Positions 1 through 9,773 of a stretch of DNA of 32,909 nucleotides are shown here, one piece after another. Location: positions 1-32,909 of the forward strand of contig CAMFDG010000022.1 in the NCBI GenBank assembly GCA_945949045.1, given 5' to 3'. Under the pieces are notes generated by a model. It searched no databases. It was not told the origin of the DNA and saw only the letters and a program-made list of their open reading frames with translations. The translations under genes and the position numbers were made by a program. Within the stretch, counting starts at the first letter, position 1, and each line of letters starts with the position of its first letter. This stretch comes from an uncultured Lachnospiraceae bacterium (lineage in GTDB: Bacteria > Bacillota > Clostridia > Lachnospirales > Lachnospiraceae).

Positions 1-2930
1 GTCTTTGCAATCCACGGATAAACCTTCTTGCCCGGAAGGTGTCCGCCCTCACCTGGTTTTGCTCCCTGTGCCATCTTAATCTGGATCTCCTGGGCACTGG
101 TTAAATAACGGCTGGTAACGCCGAAACGTCCACTGGCTACCTGCTTGATTGCAGAGCAGCGGTTCAGTCCGTCCGGACCAACCGTGAGACGATCCTTATC
201 TTCACCACCCTCACCGGTATTGGACTTGCCGTGAAGATGATTCATCGCAATGGCCAGTGTCTCATGGGCTTCCTTGGAAATGGAGCCGTAGGACATAGCG
301 CCGGTCTTAAAACGGGTCACGATGGAATCCACACTCTCCACCTCTTCCAGCTTGACTCCCTTCTTCGGATAATCAAAATCCATCAGACCGCGAAGATTCG
401 TGTGCTTCTCCTCTTCGTCCACCATAGCGGTGTACTGCTTAAACATCTCATAGTCACCCCGCTGGGTGGACTGCTGCAGCAGATGAATGGTAGCCGGGTT
501 GTAAAGATGGGCGTCGGCACCGCTTCTCATCTTGTGACGTCCCTTGCTGTCCAGGGTAAGATCCGTACCTAATCCCAGCGGATCGTAGGCTGCCGAATGC
601 AGGGTATTTACATCATCCTCAATATCCTTCAGGGTGATACCGCCGATCCGGCTTACCGTATTCGTAAAGTACTTATCAACCACCGCCTTGTCAATACCAA
701 GGGCCTCAAAAATCTTAGATCCCTGGTAGGACTGAATGGTGGATATACCCATCTTTGCTGCGATCTTGACAATACCCGAAATAATTGCATGGTTATAATC
801 GTCAACAGCTGCATAATAATCCTTGTCCAGCATATGCTCGTCAATCAGCTGCTTGATGGTATCCTGTGCCAGATACGGGTTGATGGCGCTGGCACCAAAG
901 CCCAGAAGCGTTGCGAAATGATGCACCTCACGAGGCTCTCCTGATTCCAGAATTAAGGAAAGGGAGGTACGCTTCTTTGTCTTTACCAGATACTGCTGCA
1001 AAGCAGAAACGGCAAGCAGGGACGGAATCGCCACATGATTGTCATCCACACCGCGGTCGGAGAGAATCAGAATATTCGCCCCGTCTCTGTAAGCACGGTC
1101 TGCCTCAATATACAGACGGTCAACCGCCTTCTCAAGGCTGGTGTTTTTGTAGTAAATAATCGGAAGGGTCACAACCTTAAAGCCGTCCACCTTCATATTG
1201 CGGATCTTCATCAAATCCGTGTTGGTAAGAATCGGGTTATTGATCCTAAGGACCTTACAATTCTCCGGTTTCTCCTCTAAGAGATTTCCCGCTGATCCGA
1301 TATATACGGTTGTAGAAGTAACAACCTCCTCACGAATAGAATCGATTGGCGGATTGGTTACCTGTGCAAATAACTGCTTAAAGTAATTAAACAGCGGCTC
1401 ACGATTTCCGGAAAGAGCAGCAAGAGGCGTATCGGTTCCCATGGCAGCGGTTCCCTCGATACCGTTCTTCGCCATTGGAAGAATCGCATCCTTTAAGGAT
1501 TCGTATGTATACCCAAAGGCACGCTGCATTCTCTGACGCTCCTCCTTCGTATACTCCGGAACACGCTCATTCGGGATCTTAAGATCCTTAAGCATCACAA
1601 TATTGCTGTCCAGCCACTCACCGTACGGACGGCTTCCTGCATATTTCTCCTTCAGCTCATCATCATCGATGACACGACCCTGGATCGTATCTACCAGAAG
1701 CATCTTGCCCGGACGCAGACGATCCTTCTTTACGATCTTGGTAGGATCAATGTCCAGAACACCGACCTCGGAAGAAAGAACAAGATAATCATCATCTGTA
1801 ATATAGTAACGGGAAGGACGCAGTCCGTTGCGGTCAAGCACTGCCCCCATCAGATCTCCATCGGAAAAGAGAATGGATGCAGGTCCATCCCACGGCTCCA
1901 TCATGGTTGCATAATACTGATAAAAATCCTTCTTTTTCTGGCTCATAACGGCGTTGTTGGCCCATGGCTCAGGGATCATCACCATAACTGCCAGCGGAAG
2001 CTCCATTCCACTCATAACAAGGAACTCTAAGGTATTATCCAGCATGGCAGAGTCGGATCCTTCGGTATTGACCACCGGAAGCACCTTGGTGATCTCCTCC
2101 CGGAGCTTGCCGGAAACCATAGTCTCCTCTCTCGCCAGCATCTTGTCCGCATTTCCCCGGATCGTATTAATCTCTCCGTTGTGAACGATAAAACGGTTCG
2201 GATGGGCTCTCTCCCAGCTGGGGTTCGTGTTGGTAGAAAATCTGGAATGTACGGTTGCAATCGCTGACTCATAATCCGGATCCTGCAGATCAGAGAAGAA
2301 CTGACGCAGCTGCTCAACAAGGAACATTCCTTTGTAAACGATGGTTCTGCTGGATAAGGATACCACATAGCTGTCATCGTTGGACTGCTCAAATACACGG
2401 CGGGCAACATAGAGCTTACGGTCGAAATCGATGCCCTTCTCAACGCCCTCCGGACGTTCAATAAATGCTTGCATAATGCATGGCATACAGTTCCTTGCCT
2501 TATCGGAAAGCTTGTCCGGATGAATCGGGACTTCTCTCCATCCGAGAAAATTCATATTCTCCTTCTCAACAATAACCTCGAACATCTTCTTGGCCTGGTT
2601 CTTCTTGAGCTCATCCTGCGGGAAGAAAAACATGCCGATTCCGTAATCTCTCTCATCTCCCAGCTCGATTCCCAGCGGCTTTACCGCTTTCTTGAAAAAC
2701 TTATGGGAAATCTGAAGAAGAATGCCGACACCGTCACCGGTCTTACCATCTGCATCCTTGCCGGCTCTGTGCTTTAAGTTCTCAACGATCTTAAGCGCAT
2801 TCTCAACAGTCTGGTGTGTCTTGATACCTTTAATATTGACAACCGCTCCGATACCACAGTTATCGTGCTCGAAACGCGGATCATACAACCCTTGTGCTGT
2901 CATTGTACTTTCATTCAACTGCTCTTTCAT
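1..2930 (-). CDS. gltB: Glutamate synthase large subunit, 3'-truncated by the window edge
   Basis: The reading frame starts at ATG 2930, behind an AAAGGA ribosome binding site, and runs open to base 1, giving about 976 residues of a protein that is usually near 1500. It makes glutamate from 2-oxoglutarate and glutamine. The N-terminal class II glutaminase domain is visible, with the nucleophile Cys25 in HDNCGIG after a short propeptide. The central domain follows, and the frame leaves the window just after the AQGAKPGEGG signature at the start of the FMN-containing synthase domain. The iron-sulfur cluster cysteines and any gltD partner would lie outside the window to the left. No frameshift is seen. 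The family assignment is firm; the missing part is only a window effect. Confidence 0.96.
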   Translation of the reverse strand, partial: MKEQLNESTMTAQGLYDPRFEHDNCGIGAVVNIKGIKTHQTVENALKIVENLKHRAGKDADGKTGDGVGILLQISHKFFKKAVKPLGIELGDERDYGIGMFFFPQDELKKNQAKKMFEVIVEKENMNFLGWREVPIHPDKLSDKARNCMPCIMQAFIERPEGVEKGIDFDRKLYVARRVFEQSNDDSYVVSLSSRTIVYKGMFLVEQLRQFFSDLQDPDYESAIATVHSRFSTNTNPSWERAHPNRFIVHNGEINTIRGNADKMLAREETMVSGKLREEITKVLPVVNTEGSDSAMLDNTLEFLVMSGMELPLAVMVMIPEPWANNAVMSQKKKDFYQYYATMMEPWDGPASILFSDGDLMGAVLDRNGLRPSRYYITDDDYLVLSSEVGVLDIDPTKIVKKDRLRPGKMLLVDTIQGRVIDDDELKEKYAGSRPYGEWLDSNIVMLKDLKIPNERVPEYTKEERQRMQRAFGYTYESLKDAILPMAKNGIEGTAAMGTDTPLAALSGNREPLFNYFKQLFAQVTNPPIDSIREEVVTSTTVYIGSAGNLLEEKPENCKVLRINNPILTNTDLMKIRNMKVDGFKVVTLPIIYYKNTSLEKAVDRLYIEADRAYRDGANILILSDRGVDDNHVAIPSLLAVSALQQYLVKTKKRTSLSLILESGEPREVHHFATLLGFGASAINPYLAQDTIKQLIDEHMLDKDYYAAVDDYNHAIISGIVKIAAKMGISTIQSYQGSKIFEALGIDKAVVDKYFTNTVSRIGGITLKDIEDDVNTLHSAAYDPLGLGTDLTLDSKGRHKMRSGADAHLYNPATIHLLQQSTQRGDYEMFKQYTAMVDEEEKHTNLRGLMDFDYPKKGVKLEEVESVDSIVTRFKTGAMSYGSISKEAHETLAIAMNHLHGKSNTGEGGEDKDRLTVGPDGLNRCSAIKQVASGRFGVTSRYLTSAQEIQIKMAQGAKPGEGGHLPGKKVYPWIAK

Positions 2931-2970
2931 AGGTCTGTCCTTTCTTCGTGATTTACTCTTACTGATATCA

Positions 2971-3000
2971 ATTTTACTACCATACCCGGATTCTTGTAAA
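2971..3000 (-). promoter_or_regulatory. Candidate sigma-A promoter for gltB (proximal)
   Basis: Read on the minus strand there is a TTTACA box, an 18-base spacer and a TAAAAT box, about 40 bases upstream of the gltB start. The match is moderate. A second candidate lies further upstream, and the sequence alone does not show which is used. Confidence 0.35.
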
Positions 3001-3038
3001 CCATTTTTTTCGCTAAGTTGTCTGATAATAAGACTTTA

Positions 3039-3067
3039 TTCATATATTCGTTTTATTGTATAATCAA
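3039..3067 (-). promoter_or_regulatory. Candidate sigma-A promoter for gltB (distal)
   Basis: On the minus strand TTGATT is separated by 17 bases from TATGAA, about 110 bases upstream of gltB. It would give a long untranslated leader. The spacing is ideal but the -10 box is imperfect. Confidence 0.35.
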
Positions 3068-3111
3068 TTTAATCCTTTATTTTGTCTATCTCTGTCTTTC
3101 AGAAACAATTT

Positions 3112-3152
3112 AAGGCTGTGCAAGTGAAATCTTTTTTCAAATGCACAGCCTT
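3112..3152. repeat. Perfect 11-base inverted repeat, possible terminator
   Basis: The arms AAGGCTGTGCA (3112-3122) and TGCACAGCCTT (3142-3152) pair perfectly across a 19-base loop, which itself contains a small TGAAA/TTTCA stem. It lies about 125 bases beyond the stop of the c-di-GMP gene and upstream of gltB, so it could terminate the former. The uridine tract after the stem is weak on both strands, so a protein-binding or attenuating role is also possible. The rest of the 2931-3276 gap is A+T rich and shows no gene. Confidence 0.45.
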
Positions 3153-3276
3153 TCCAACCGTTTCAAATTAAATTTTTTTATTTTTCTCTACAATTTATGA
3201 GGTTTTTCTATCCATCCGAAGGATATTTTCTGTCATGCAGTGACACCCTTTCATCGTCCAGATTCCACCCTCATGA

Positions 3277-5874
3277 CTATACACGACGCCAATACAGCGA
3301 ACCTCCGTTCTCCGACAGGAGCCGGGTGAGCAGTGGAGAGATTTTATGGATAAATCTCTGATCATAGGGGAAATTCTTCGGATTGTCCACTCCGATAAAG
3401 CCAAACAGCTTCCCATCCGACATCATGGGAGACACCAGCAGGCGGCGAATCTCCTCTTCCTCCAGAAGCTCATACAATTCCGGTTCTTCTTCCTTATATC
3501 CGGAAATATCTCTGATTATAATATCTTTTCCGTTTTCCAATGCAGATACCCATGGATTTAACACCTGCTGTGGAACATTCGCCAGGCGGATCTGCCTGCT
3601 TACAATCTCACGCTCACACCATTCACAGATATTGCACCAGGAGTTGTCTTCAGAGGAATACACAAAGATATAACAGCGGTCAGCTCCATAAAAACTGCCT
3701 ATTTTCTGCAGAATATCCCGGATTTTTTCCCCTTCCGATCCTTCTCTGTGGTCATTTAACAGGGCAGAAACCAGAGCCTCCTCGATGGTCAGCTCGTCCT
3801 GCATTTCCAGCATGGAAGCGTCCAGCATGCTCATATCCATACCGATCTGAAGCCGGGCCTCATGCCCGTTCCAGGTGATCAGTTTCTCCTTGATCAGCAT
3901 CCTGCTGCCCAGATATTCATTGTGATAATGTCTGGTGCAGAAAGACTGATGGTTCAGCTTCATATTCATACAGTGCTCACAGGGTTCCTTTCTCCCCTCA
4001 AGCAGCTGGTAACACTTTCTCCCTACATAATTCTCACCGGCGCCGGTCAGCCTCTGCGCTCTGGAATTCATGTAATACAGTCCATGGGTGTTGGAATCGA
4101 TGACGTAGATCACTTCCTCCATCTGGTCTAAGAGCTTTCTGTATTCTGCTGCATCCACAAGTCTCTGAGCCTTACTGTCATTCGACTGCTTATTGTTCTG
4201 TCTCCAGCGTTCCTCCTCGCCATGGCCCAATATGTAATTCTCAGCAAACACGTCAGCCTCCAGCGGCTTGCTGAAATAAAAGCCCTGCAGTTCCTCCGGT
4301 GCCAGCTCCAACAGAGTCTGAATCTCATCCATGGTCTCAACACCTTCACAGACCACCCGGATCTGGCTGCTTCTGGCCAGCTCTAAAATATTGGACAAAA
4401 GCCTGTAATTGTAAGCACTCATATCGATATGACTTACAAAACACCGGTCCACCTTAATCTCATCAATAGCAAGACTCTTCAGATATCCCAGACTGGAATA
4501 GCCTGTGCCGAAGTCATCCATGGAAATCTGGATTCCCCGCTTCCCCCACTGGTAGAACAGCTGGTTATATTTCGTATAATCCTGAAGCTGCATACTCTCT
4601 GTCAATTCCAGAATGATCGCGTCTCCGGGCAGGTTTTCCTTCTCCAGAAGGTCATAGATCACCTGACTTAAATCCTTGTATTCCAATTGTACATAAGACA
4701 GATTAATACTCATCCGGAAGTTCGGATGATACTGCCTCCACCTTGCGCACTGGGCAATCGCCTCTTCCAGAATCCAGTTGCCCACCTGCACGATCATACC
4801 GCTCTGTTCCAGAATGCCGATAAACTGATCCGGCGGAACGATTCCCCGGTATGGTGAACGGAAGCGAAGCAGCGCCTCAGCTCCCACCACATCATATCCG
4901 TTGATGGAAACCTGCGGCTGATACACAAGGAAAAAGCCCTCACAGTGATTCTTCACACTCTTTCTTAATTCCTCTGTGAGATCAATGGCAGAGAGCTGCT
5001 TTTCATAGTCCTCCGCCCAGAAAAATTCCAGATGGTTTCTGCCATTCTGCTTTGCCCGGTCAAGAGCCCGCTCTGCGTAATCATACAGAAGATAGGTGTC
5101 CTTCACATCCATGATCGGATAAGCAACCGCACCTGCTGAAAAGGTACAGTCCTCGGTCATTTTATTCTGAATCTCACGGTAAACCTTCCGAACCTGCTCC
5201 GGTGTATAGGAATCAAAATTAACCGCAAACCGGTCTCCATCCAGACGATAAATCGGAAAATCTCTCTCCACACAATTCTCCAGATGGGCAGCCAGCTGCT
5301 TTAATACGTAATTGCCGTATCCTCTTCCGTACTTGGTATTAATATTCTTAAAACGATCCACGCCAAGTACCATAAGAACACCGTGTCTGCCGGCATCCAG
5401 CGCACTCTTCAAGCGGATATGCATCTCATTGCCCAGAAACAGCCCTGTTACCAGATCCACTTTGCCAGACAATGCAGTATCCGAGATTCTCCCCAGCAAA
5501 AGTGACGGATGCCCATCCTGTGCCTGAAGAACCTTTCCTCTGCAGCTGATCCAGACAATATTGCCATTGTAATCCAAAATACGATAGATCATATCATGGA
5601 CAAGGCTTTTCCCTGTCTGAATCTCGTCCATGTTCTTGTTCCACGGGGAAAGGTCCCTCTCATAAATAATAGCCGCGTACTCCTCAAAGCTGCACTTGTG
5701 TTCCTCATCCAGCGGCACCGGATACCGCTTCATAATATGGTCATTCGCAAAGCGGATCGTTGCTGCATCAATATCGCAGAGAAACAGATAATCATCCGTA
5801 CTTTCGTTCAAAAGCTGGAGTGTTTGAAAATAATCATCAAATTTAATTCTTTTCTTCTCATCCATCCGCTTCAT
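3277..5874 (-). CDS. PAS-GGDEF-EAL-PAS-GAF cyclic-di-GMP signalling protein
   Basis: This 865-residue protein has no signal peptide or membrane segment, so it should be cytoplasmic. In order: a PAS-like region (about 20-130), a GGDEF domain (about 135-285), an EAL domain (about 300-550), a second PAS (about 580-680) and a C-terminal GAF domain (about 690-860). The GGDEF signature reads DGDRF (212-216), so the catalytic glutamate is lost and cyclase activity is unlikely. The EAL domain keeps EALLR (from 333), NLS (391), ELTES (423), DDFGTGYS (453), K474 and E510, and should hydrolyse c-di-GMP. The second PAS carries C621 and a CEHC motif (632-635) that could bind metal or sense redox. The gene stands alone with its own promoter. 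Best reading: a phosphodiesterase tuned by several sensor domains. Confidence 0.9.
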   Translation of the reverse strand: MKRMDEKKRIKFDDYFQTLQLLNESTDDYLFLCDIDAATIRFANDHIMKRYPVPLDEEHKCSFEEYAAIIYERDLSPWNKNMDEIQTGKSLVHDMIYRILDYNGNIVWISCRGKVLQAQDGHPSLLLGRISDTALSGKVDLVTGLFLGNEMHIRLKSALDAGRHGVLMVLGVDRFKNINTKYGRGYGNYVLKQLAAHLENCVERDFPIYRLDGDRFAVNFDSYTPEQVRKVYREIQNKMTEDCTFSAGAVAYPIMDVKDTYLLYDYAERALDRAKQNGRNHLEFFWAEDYEKQLSAIDLTEELRKSVKNHCEGFFLVYQPQVSINGYDVVGAEALLRFRSPYRGIVPPDQFIGILEQSGMIVQVGNWILEEAIAQCARWRQYHPNFRMSINLSYVQLEYKDLSQVIYDLLEKENLPGDAIILELTESMQLQDYTKYNQLFYQWGKRGIQISMDDFGTGYSSLGYLKSLAIDEIKVDRCFVSHIDMSAYNYRLLSNILELARSSQIRVVCEGVETMDEIQTLLELAPEELQGFYFSKPLEADVFAENYILGHGEEERWRQNNKQSNDSKAQRLVDAAEYRKLLDQMEEVIYVIDSNTHGLYYMNSRAQRLTGAGENYVGRKCYQLLEGRKEPCEHCMNMKLNHQSFCTRHYHNEYLGSRMLIKEKLITWNGHEARLQIGMDMSMLDASMLEMQDELTIEEALVSALLNDHREGSEGEKIRDILQKIGSFYGADRCYIFVYSSEDNSWCNICEWCEREIVSRQIRLANVPQQVLNPWVSALENGKDIIIRDISGYKEEEPELYELLEEEEIRRLLVSPMMSDGKLFGFIGVDNPKNFPYDQRFIHKISPLLTRLLSENGGSLYWRRV

Positions 5875-5956
5875 CCAACCCTTTTCCCTTAATTAGCCTA
5901 ATTTACTTAAATAATTTGACTAATTTTAACAATTTTATTTAAATAAATTTAATATT

Positions 5957-5985
5957 ATAGTACACTTTTCACAACTTTTTTTCAA
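5957..5985 (-). promoter_or_regulatory. Candidate sigma-A promoter for the c-di-GMP gene
   Basis: On the minus strand TTGAAA is followed after exactly 17 bases by TACTAT, overlapping a shifted TATAAT. The block is A+T rich and lies about 85 bases upstream of the start at 5874. Confidence 0.5.
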
Positions 5986-6030
5986 GGGGTTTTCCAAAGT
6001 TTCTCCGGCTTGTGGTGTTTTTTGTTACTT

Positions 6031-6822
6031 TTACCCTTTTTTTCGACATTCTTTTAGAAGAAAAGCACTAAGAAGGCCGACACCGGCGGAAAGAGCGGCT
6101 CCTGAAATCACCCAGGAAAACAGATCTGCCTTTACTGTTCTGTCCAAAATCCCGGTCTCCGTGCGGAGTACTGCAATCAGATTGACCGTCATATGGCCGA
6201 ACACTGCATAGCAGACGTTTCCTCCCCACTCCACAAAAACAGCCAATACAAGTCCCATCAGCAGCGCATAGATAAATTGTACAATATTAAAGTGCATGAC
6301 TGCAAAGAGCAGTGCCGACAGGAAAACCGCCCACCACTTTGGCAGAAGCCTCTTAAGCCGCCCAAACAGAATCCCGCGGAAAACCAGTTCCTCCAGAATC
6401 GGGGTAAACAGAGCTGAGCTTAAAAGCTCCATCACAAGGGTTCCTCCGTAGAAACCCGCATTTGCCTCCTGATATCCCACAGACATAGAAACCAGCGGAG
6501 ACATGGAGATCAGATTATCCAGTCCGATACCGATCAGTGCTGCTGTCACAATAACGAATCCTGCTGTAATGGCCTTCTCCTTCGTAAACTCAGGCTTTGT
6601 CCCGGGAATTCCAAGAAGAGCCTGATCCTGTCGGTAAAAGGGCATCATAAAAGGGATCGTCACCAGTGTTGCCAGAAGCTGACAGGTCACGAACTGCTCA
6701 TTGCCGCTTCCAAACACCCACTGGGCAAGCGTCATTGCCACCAGCATCACTGCATAATAGAACAAAAAAGGATAGGCTATATACCATATTTTTGCTGCCG
6801 GACTGCTGTTTTTCTGTATCAC
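6031..6822 (-). CDS. CPBP-family intramembrane metalloprotease (CAAX protease-like)
   Basis: This 263-residue, very hydrophobic protein has about seven predicted membrane spans. It carries the three family motifs: EELVFRG (EExxxR type), FAVMH, and FGHMTVN near the C-terminus. These residues form the intramembrane metal site in type II CAAX prenyl endopeptidases and their bacterial relatives (CPBP/Abi). The start is GTG at 6822, supported by a GGGGTGA site five bases upstream. It is the last gene of the regulator-parE-parC-HAD operon, 45 bases after the HAD gene. Bacterial members are often linked to bacteriocin self-immunity or membrane protein processing, but nothing here indicates a substrate. 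Confidence 0.88.
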   Translation of the reverse strand: MIQKNSSPAAKIWYIAYPFLFYYAVMLVAMTLAQWVFGSGNEQFVTCQLLATLVTIPFMMPFYRQDQALLGIPGTKPEFTKEKAITAGFVIVTAALIGIGLDNLISMSPLVSMSVGYQEANAGFYGGTLVMELLSSALFTPILEELVFRGILFGRLKRLLPKWWAVFLSALLFAVMHFNIVQFIYALLMGLVLAVFVEWGGNVCYAVFGHMTVNLIAVLRTETGILDRTVKADLFSWVISGAALSAGVGLLSAFLLKECRKKG

Positions 6823-6867
6823 GTGATCACCCCTGTTCTTTCTGTTATTCCGGTTTGTCCAATGTAG

Positions 6868-7524
6868 CTACAAGTTTCTTTCTATCAGAGCCGGAAGTTC
6901 CCCGATTTTCTCGCATACTGCCGCAATCCCGGCCTTTTTCATCTCCTCCAGGTCTCCAAATCCGTAGGTGACCGCAATACAGGAAATGCCTGCCCTTGCC
7001 GCACCCTTTGCGTCATAAACCGTGTCCCCGATCAGACACATCTGGTCGAGGGACAGATCCTCCCATCTTCGAAAGGCCTCTTGTAAAACCTCCTCTTTCT
7101 TATCCCTCGTCCCGTCAAAGGTAGCTCCCACCACCTCATCAAACAGGTCTAAAATCCCGAAATGTTCTAAGATTCTTCTGCAGGACTGCTCCGGCTTGGA
7201 GGAGGCCATGCCAATCCTTAGGCCCTGTCTCTTCAGGGTTTTGATACACTCCTCCACTCCCGGGTACAGCCGGCACTCGAAAATACCCGTTTTATTGTAG
7301 CGCCGGCGGTATACCTCCACCGCTTCCTTTGCCTTTTCCTCGGAAAAACCATAGATGTTCCGGAAGCTGTCCGAAAGGGGCGGCCCGATAAACTGATAAA
7401 GCTTGTCCGTATCCGGCTCCTCCAGTCCAAAATGGGAAAGTGCATAGCGCGCCGATTTTATAATTCCCTCGGAGGAATCGATCAGCGTTCCGTCCAAGTC
7501 AAATAGTACTGCCTTAATCTCCAT
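6868..7524 (-). CDS. HAD-superfamily phosphatase, phosphoglycolate phosphatase-like
   Basis: This 218-residue soluble hydrolase has all four HAD motifs: DLDGTLIDS (nucleophile and acid/base Asp at 9 and 11), the Ser of MASSKP, a Lys in the GTRDKKEEV segment, and the acidic LIGDTVYDA. A helical cap sits between motifs I and II, as in Gph/PpaX proteins. Its ATG overlaps the parC stop by one base (TAATG), so translation is probably coupled; there is no strong separate ribosome site. Likely substrates are small phosphates such as phosphoglycolate or pyrophosphate, but the family is too broad to name one. Coupling to a topoisomerase gene does not in itself imply a DNA role. Confidence 0.88.
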   Translation of the reverse strand: MEIKAVLFDLDGTLIDSSEGIIKSARYALSHFGLEEPDTDKLYQFIGPPLSDSFRNIYGFSEEKAKEAVEVYRRRYNKTGIFECRLYPGVEECIKTLKRQGLRIGMASSKPEQSCRRILEHFGILDLFDEVVGATFDGTRDKKEEVLQEAFRRWEDLSLDQMCLIGDTVYDAKGAARAGISCIAVTYGFGDLEEMKKAGIAAVCEKIGELPALIERNL

Positions 7525-9755
7525 TATTTCTTTACACCCTTTGTATCACGATTTCCAATATGGAGCCTGTTAAGGGAGATCTTCTTTCCCTTGACCTCCA
7601 CCTCTTCATTTTCGTTCTCCCCGAGAACAAATACCTGTTTTAACTCGTCACCGGCGGCCAGCTTCATGCCCCTTACACCCACAGCCGTCTTCTTTTTCTG
7701 TGGAATCTGCCCACAGTCGATACGAAGAAACATATCCTTTGCAGAACACATCACAAGGGTATCGTTTTCCCCCAGAATCCGCACCGTGAGCACCTCGTCA
7801 TTTTCTCCCAGCTTCGTTGCGGCCGTGGTCTTCTTCGCCACCACAAACTCCGCACCATCCACCACCTTGAGCATTGCCTGCTTTGTGGCAAATACCAGGC
7901 GGGCCGCGCTTACCTGCTCTAAGCTCTCCAGATAGACAAAATGCTCACTGCTGCTGTCATAATTGCAGAGATTGTCAATGGGCTTTCCCTTATCCCGGAA
8001 TTTTCCATAAGGAATGTCTAACACCTTTAACAGGTGCATCTGCCCCTTATCCGTGAAGATACAGATCTTATCCGTATTTTTCACCGTAAAAACGCAGCGG
8101 TTCTCCGCATCCGCCGTCTCCTTATTTCTCTCATAGACAGATACGTCCACGGTCTTGGCATAGCCAAAACGGTCCATGAGGAAGACCACATCCTGCTCCT
8201 CGATCTTCTTTTCCTCCACCACGGCTTCCTTCAGATTGTCAATCTCTGTGCGGCGTTCCTGGGAATAAGCCTTCTTGAAGGCCTGCAGCTCCTTAATGAT
8301 CACCTTTGCCATGGAGGAACGGTGCTCTAAAATATCCTCATATCTTCCGATATTGGCCAGAGTCTCGTCGTGCTCCTTCATCAGGGCTTCGATTTCCAGT
8401 CCGATCAGCTTATACAGGCGCATATCCAGAATGGCCTGCGCCTGCCGCTCCGTAAAATGCAACTGCTGCGCCATGATTTTTGAGGAGGGATTCTTAAACT
8501 GGATATTTTCTGTAATTCCGTCCGTCAGACAAGCCTTTGCATCCTTAATATTTCTGCTTCCCCGCAGGATTTCGATGATCAGATCAATCACGTTGCAGGC
8601 CCGGATCAGTCCCTCCTGAATTTCTTTCCTGTCCAGTTCCTTTGCAAGAAGTGTCTTGTATTTTCTGGTGGCGATTTCATACTGGAAACGCACATGGTGA
8701 CGGATAATATCCACCAGTCCCATCGTCTCCGGTCTTCCGTCGCAGACTGCAAGCATATTGACGCCGAAGGTGTCCTCCAGCTTGGTCTTCTTATACAAAA
8801 GATTGGTCAGCGCTTCGATGTCTGCACCCTTTTTCAACTCCAGCACGATCCGGATGCCCTCCTTGGAGGACTGGTTTGTAATATCCACGATATCGCTGGT
8901 GGCTCTTGTCTCCACCAGATTTCCCACGTCATTTAAAAATTTCCCGATATTGGCACCGATCATGGTGTAAGGAATCTCGGTGATCACCAGCCGTTCCTTT
9001 CCCCCCTTGGCCTTTTCCACTTCGATTCGGCCCCGGATTTTAATCTTACCCACACCGGTCTCATAGATGGCCGCAAGCTCGTCCTTATTGGCAATGATGC
9101 CTCCTGTGGGGAAATCCGGTCCCTGGATATAATTCATCATCTCCGCCGTGGTGATATCCGGGTTCTTCATGTAGGCGACCACCCCGTCGATTACCTCTCC
9201 GAAATTGTGAGGGGGAATGGAGGTGGCCATGCCCACGGCGATTCCCTCCGCCCCGTTGATCAGAAGATTGGGAACCTTGACCGGAAGCACCACCGGCTCC
9301 TTTTCCGTCTCATCAAAGTTCGGCATGAAATCTACAACATCCTTATCCAGATCTGCCAGGTAAGCCTCCTGGGTAACCTTCTGGAGTCTTGCCTCCGTAT
9401 ATCGCATGGCAGCGGCCCCGTCTCCCTCAATAGAGCCGAAATTACCGTGACCGTCTACGAGAGGAAGCCCCTTCTTGAACTCCTGAGCCATCACCACCAG
9501 AGCATCATAAATGGAGGAATCTCCATGAGGATGATATTTACCCATGGTATCGCCGACAATACGGGCACTCTTGCGGTAGGGCTTGTCATAGCGGATTCCC
9601 AGCTCATACATATCATACAGGGTACGTCTCTGCACCGGCTTAAGGCCGTCTCTCACATCCGGAAGTGCTCTTGCGATAATGACGGACATGGCATAGTCTA
9701 TATAGGATTTCTGCATCAACTCTGAATATTCGGTTCTAATGATACTCTGTTCCAT
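7524..9755 (-). CDS. parC: DNA topoisomerase IV-like subunit A
   Basis: This 743-residue type IIA topoisomerase subunit cuts and rejoins DNA with its partner encoded just upstream. It has the PVQRR segment, the [12 protein letters not shown] quinolone region with wild-type-like Ser and Asp, and the active-site Tyr in AMRYTEARL. The tower and coiled-coil regions follow, then a beta-pinwheel C-terminal domain from about residue 500. No GyrA-box (QRRGGKG type) is visible in the first blade, so the protein resembles ParC and should decatenate rather than introduce negative supercoils. The start at 9755 has an AAAGGA site, 18 bases after parE. A second gyrA-like family member is common in these bacteria, so the gyrA versus parC label is an inference. 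Confidence 0.87.
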   Translation of the reverse strand: MEQSIIRTEYSELMQKSYIDYAMSVIIARALPDVRDGLKPVQRRTLYDMYELGIRYDKPYRKSARIVGDTMGKYHPHGDSSIYDALVVMAQEFKKGLPLVDGHGNFGSIEGDGAAAMRYTEARLQKVTQEAYLADLDKDVVDFMPNFDETEKEPVVLPVKVPNLLINGAEGIAVGMATSIPPHNFGEVIDGVVAYMKNPDITTAEMMNYIQGPDFPTGGIIANKDELAAIYETGVGKIKIRGRIEVEKAKGGKERLVITEIPYTMIGANIGKFLNDVGNLVETRATSDIVDITNQSSKEGIRIVLELKKGADIEALTNLLYKKTKLEDTFGVNMLAVCDGRPETMGLVDIIRHHVRFQYEIATRKYKTLLAKELDRKEIQEGLIRACNVIDLIIEILRGSRNIKDAKACLTDGITENIQFKNPSSKIMAQQLHFTERQAQAILDMRLYKLIGLEIEALMKEHDETLANIGRYEDILEHRSSMAKVIIKELQAFKKAYSQERRTEIDNLKEAVVEEKKIEEQDVVFLMDRFGYAKTVDVSVYERNKETADAENRCVFTVKNTDKICIFTDKGQMHLLKVLDIPYGKFRDKGKPIDNLCNYDSSSEHFVYLESLEQVSAARLVFATKQAMLKVVDGAEFVVAKKTTAATKLGENDEVLTVRILGENDTLVMCSAKDMFLRIDCGQIPQKKKTAVGVRGMKLAAGDELKQVFVLGENENEEVEVKGKKISLNRLHIGNRDTKGVKK

Positions 9756-9773
9756 AATGCAATTCCTTTCCTG

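Noticed and set aside
2027-2461. A 144-codon minus-strand open frame inside gltB
   Set aside because: It is in another frame of gltB, is Arg/Ser-rich and has no family resemblance; the gltB frame is continuous here.
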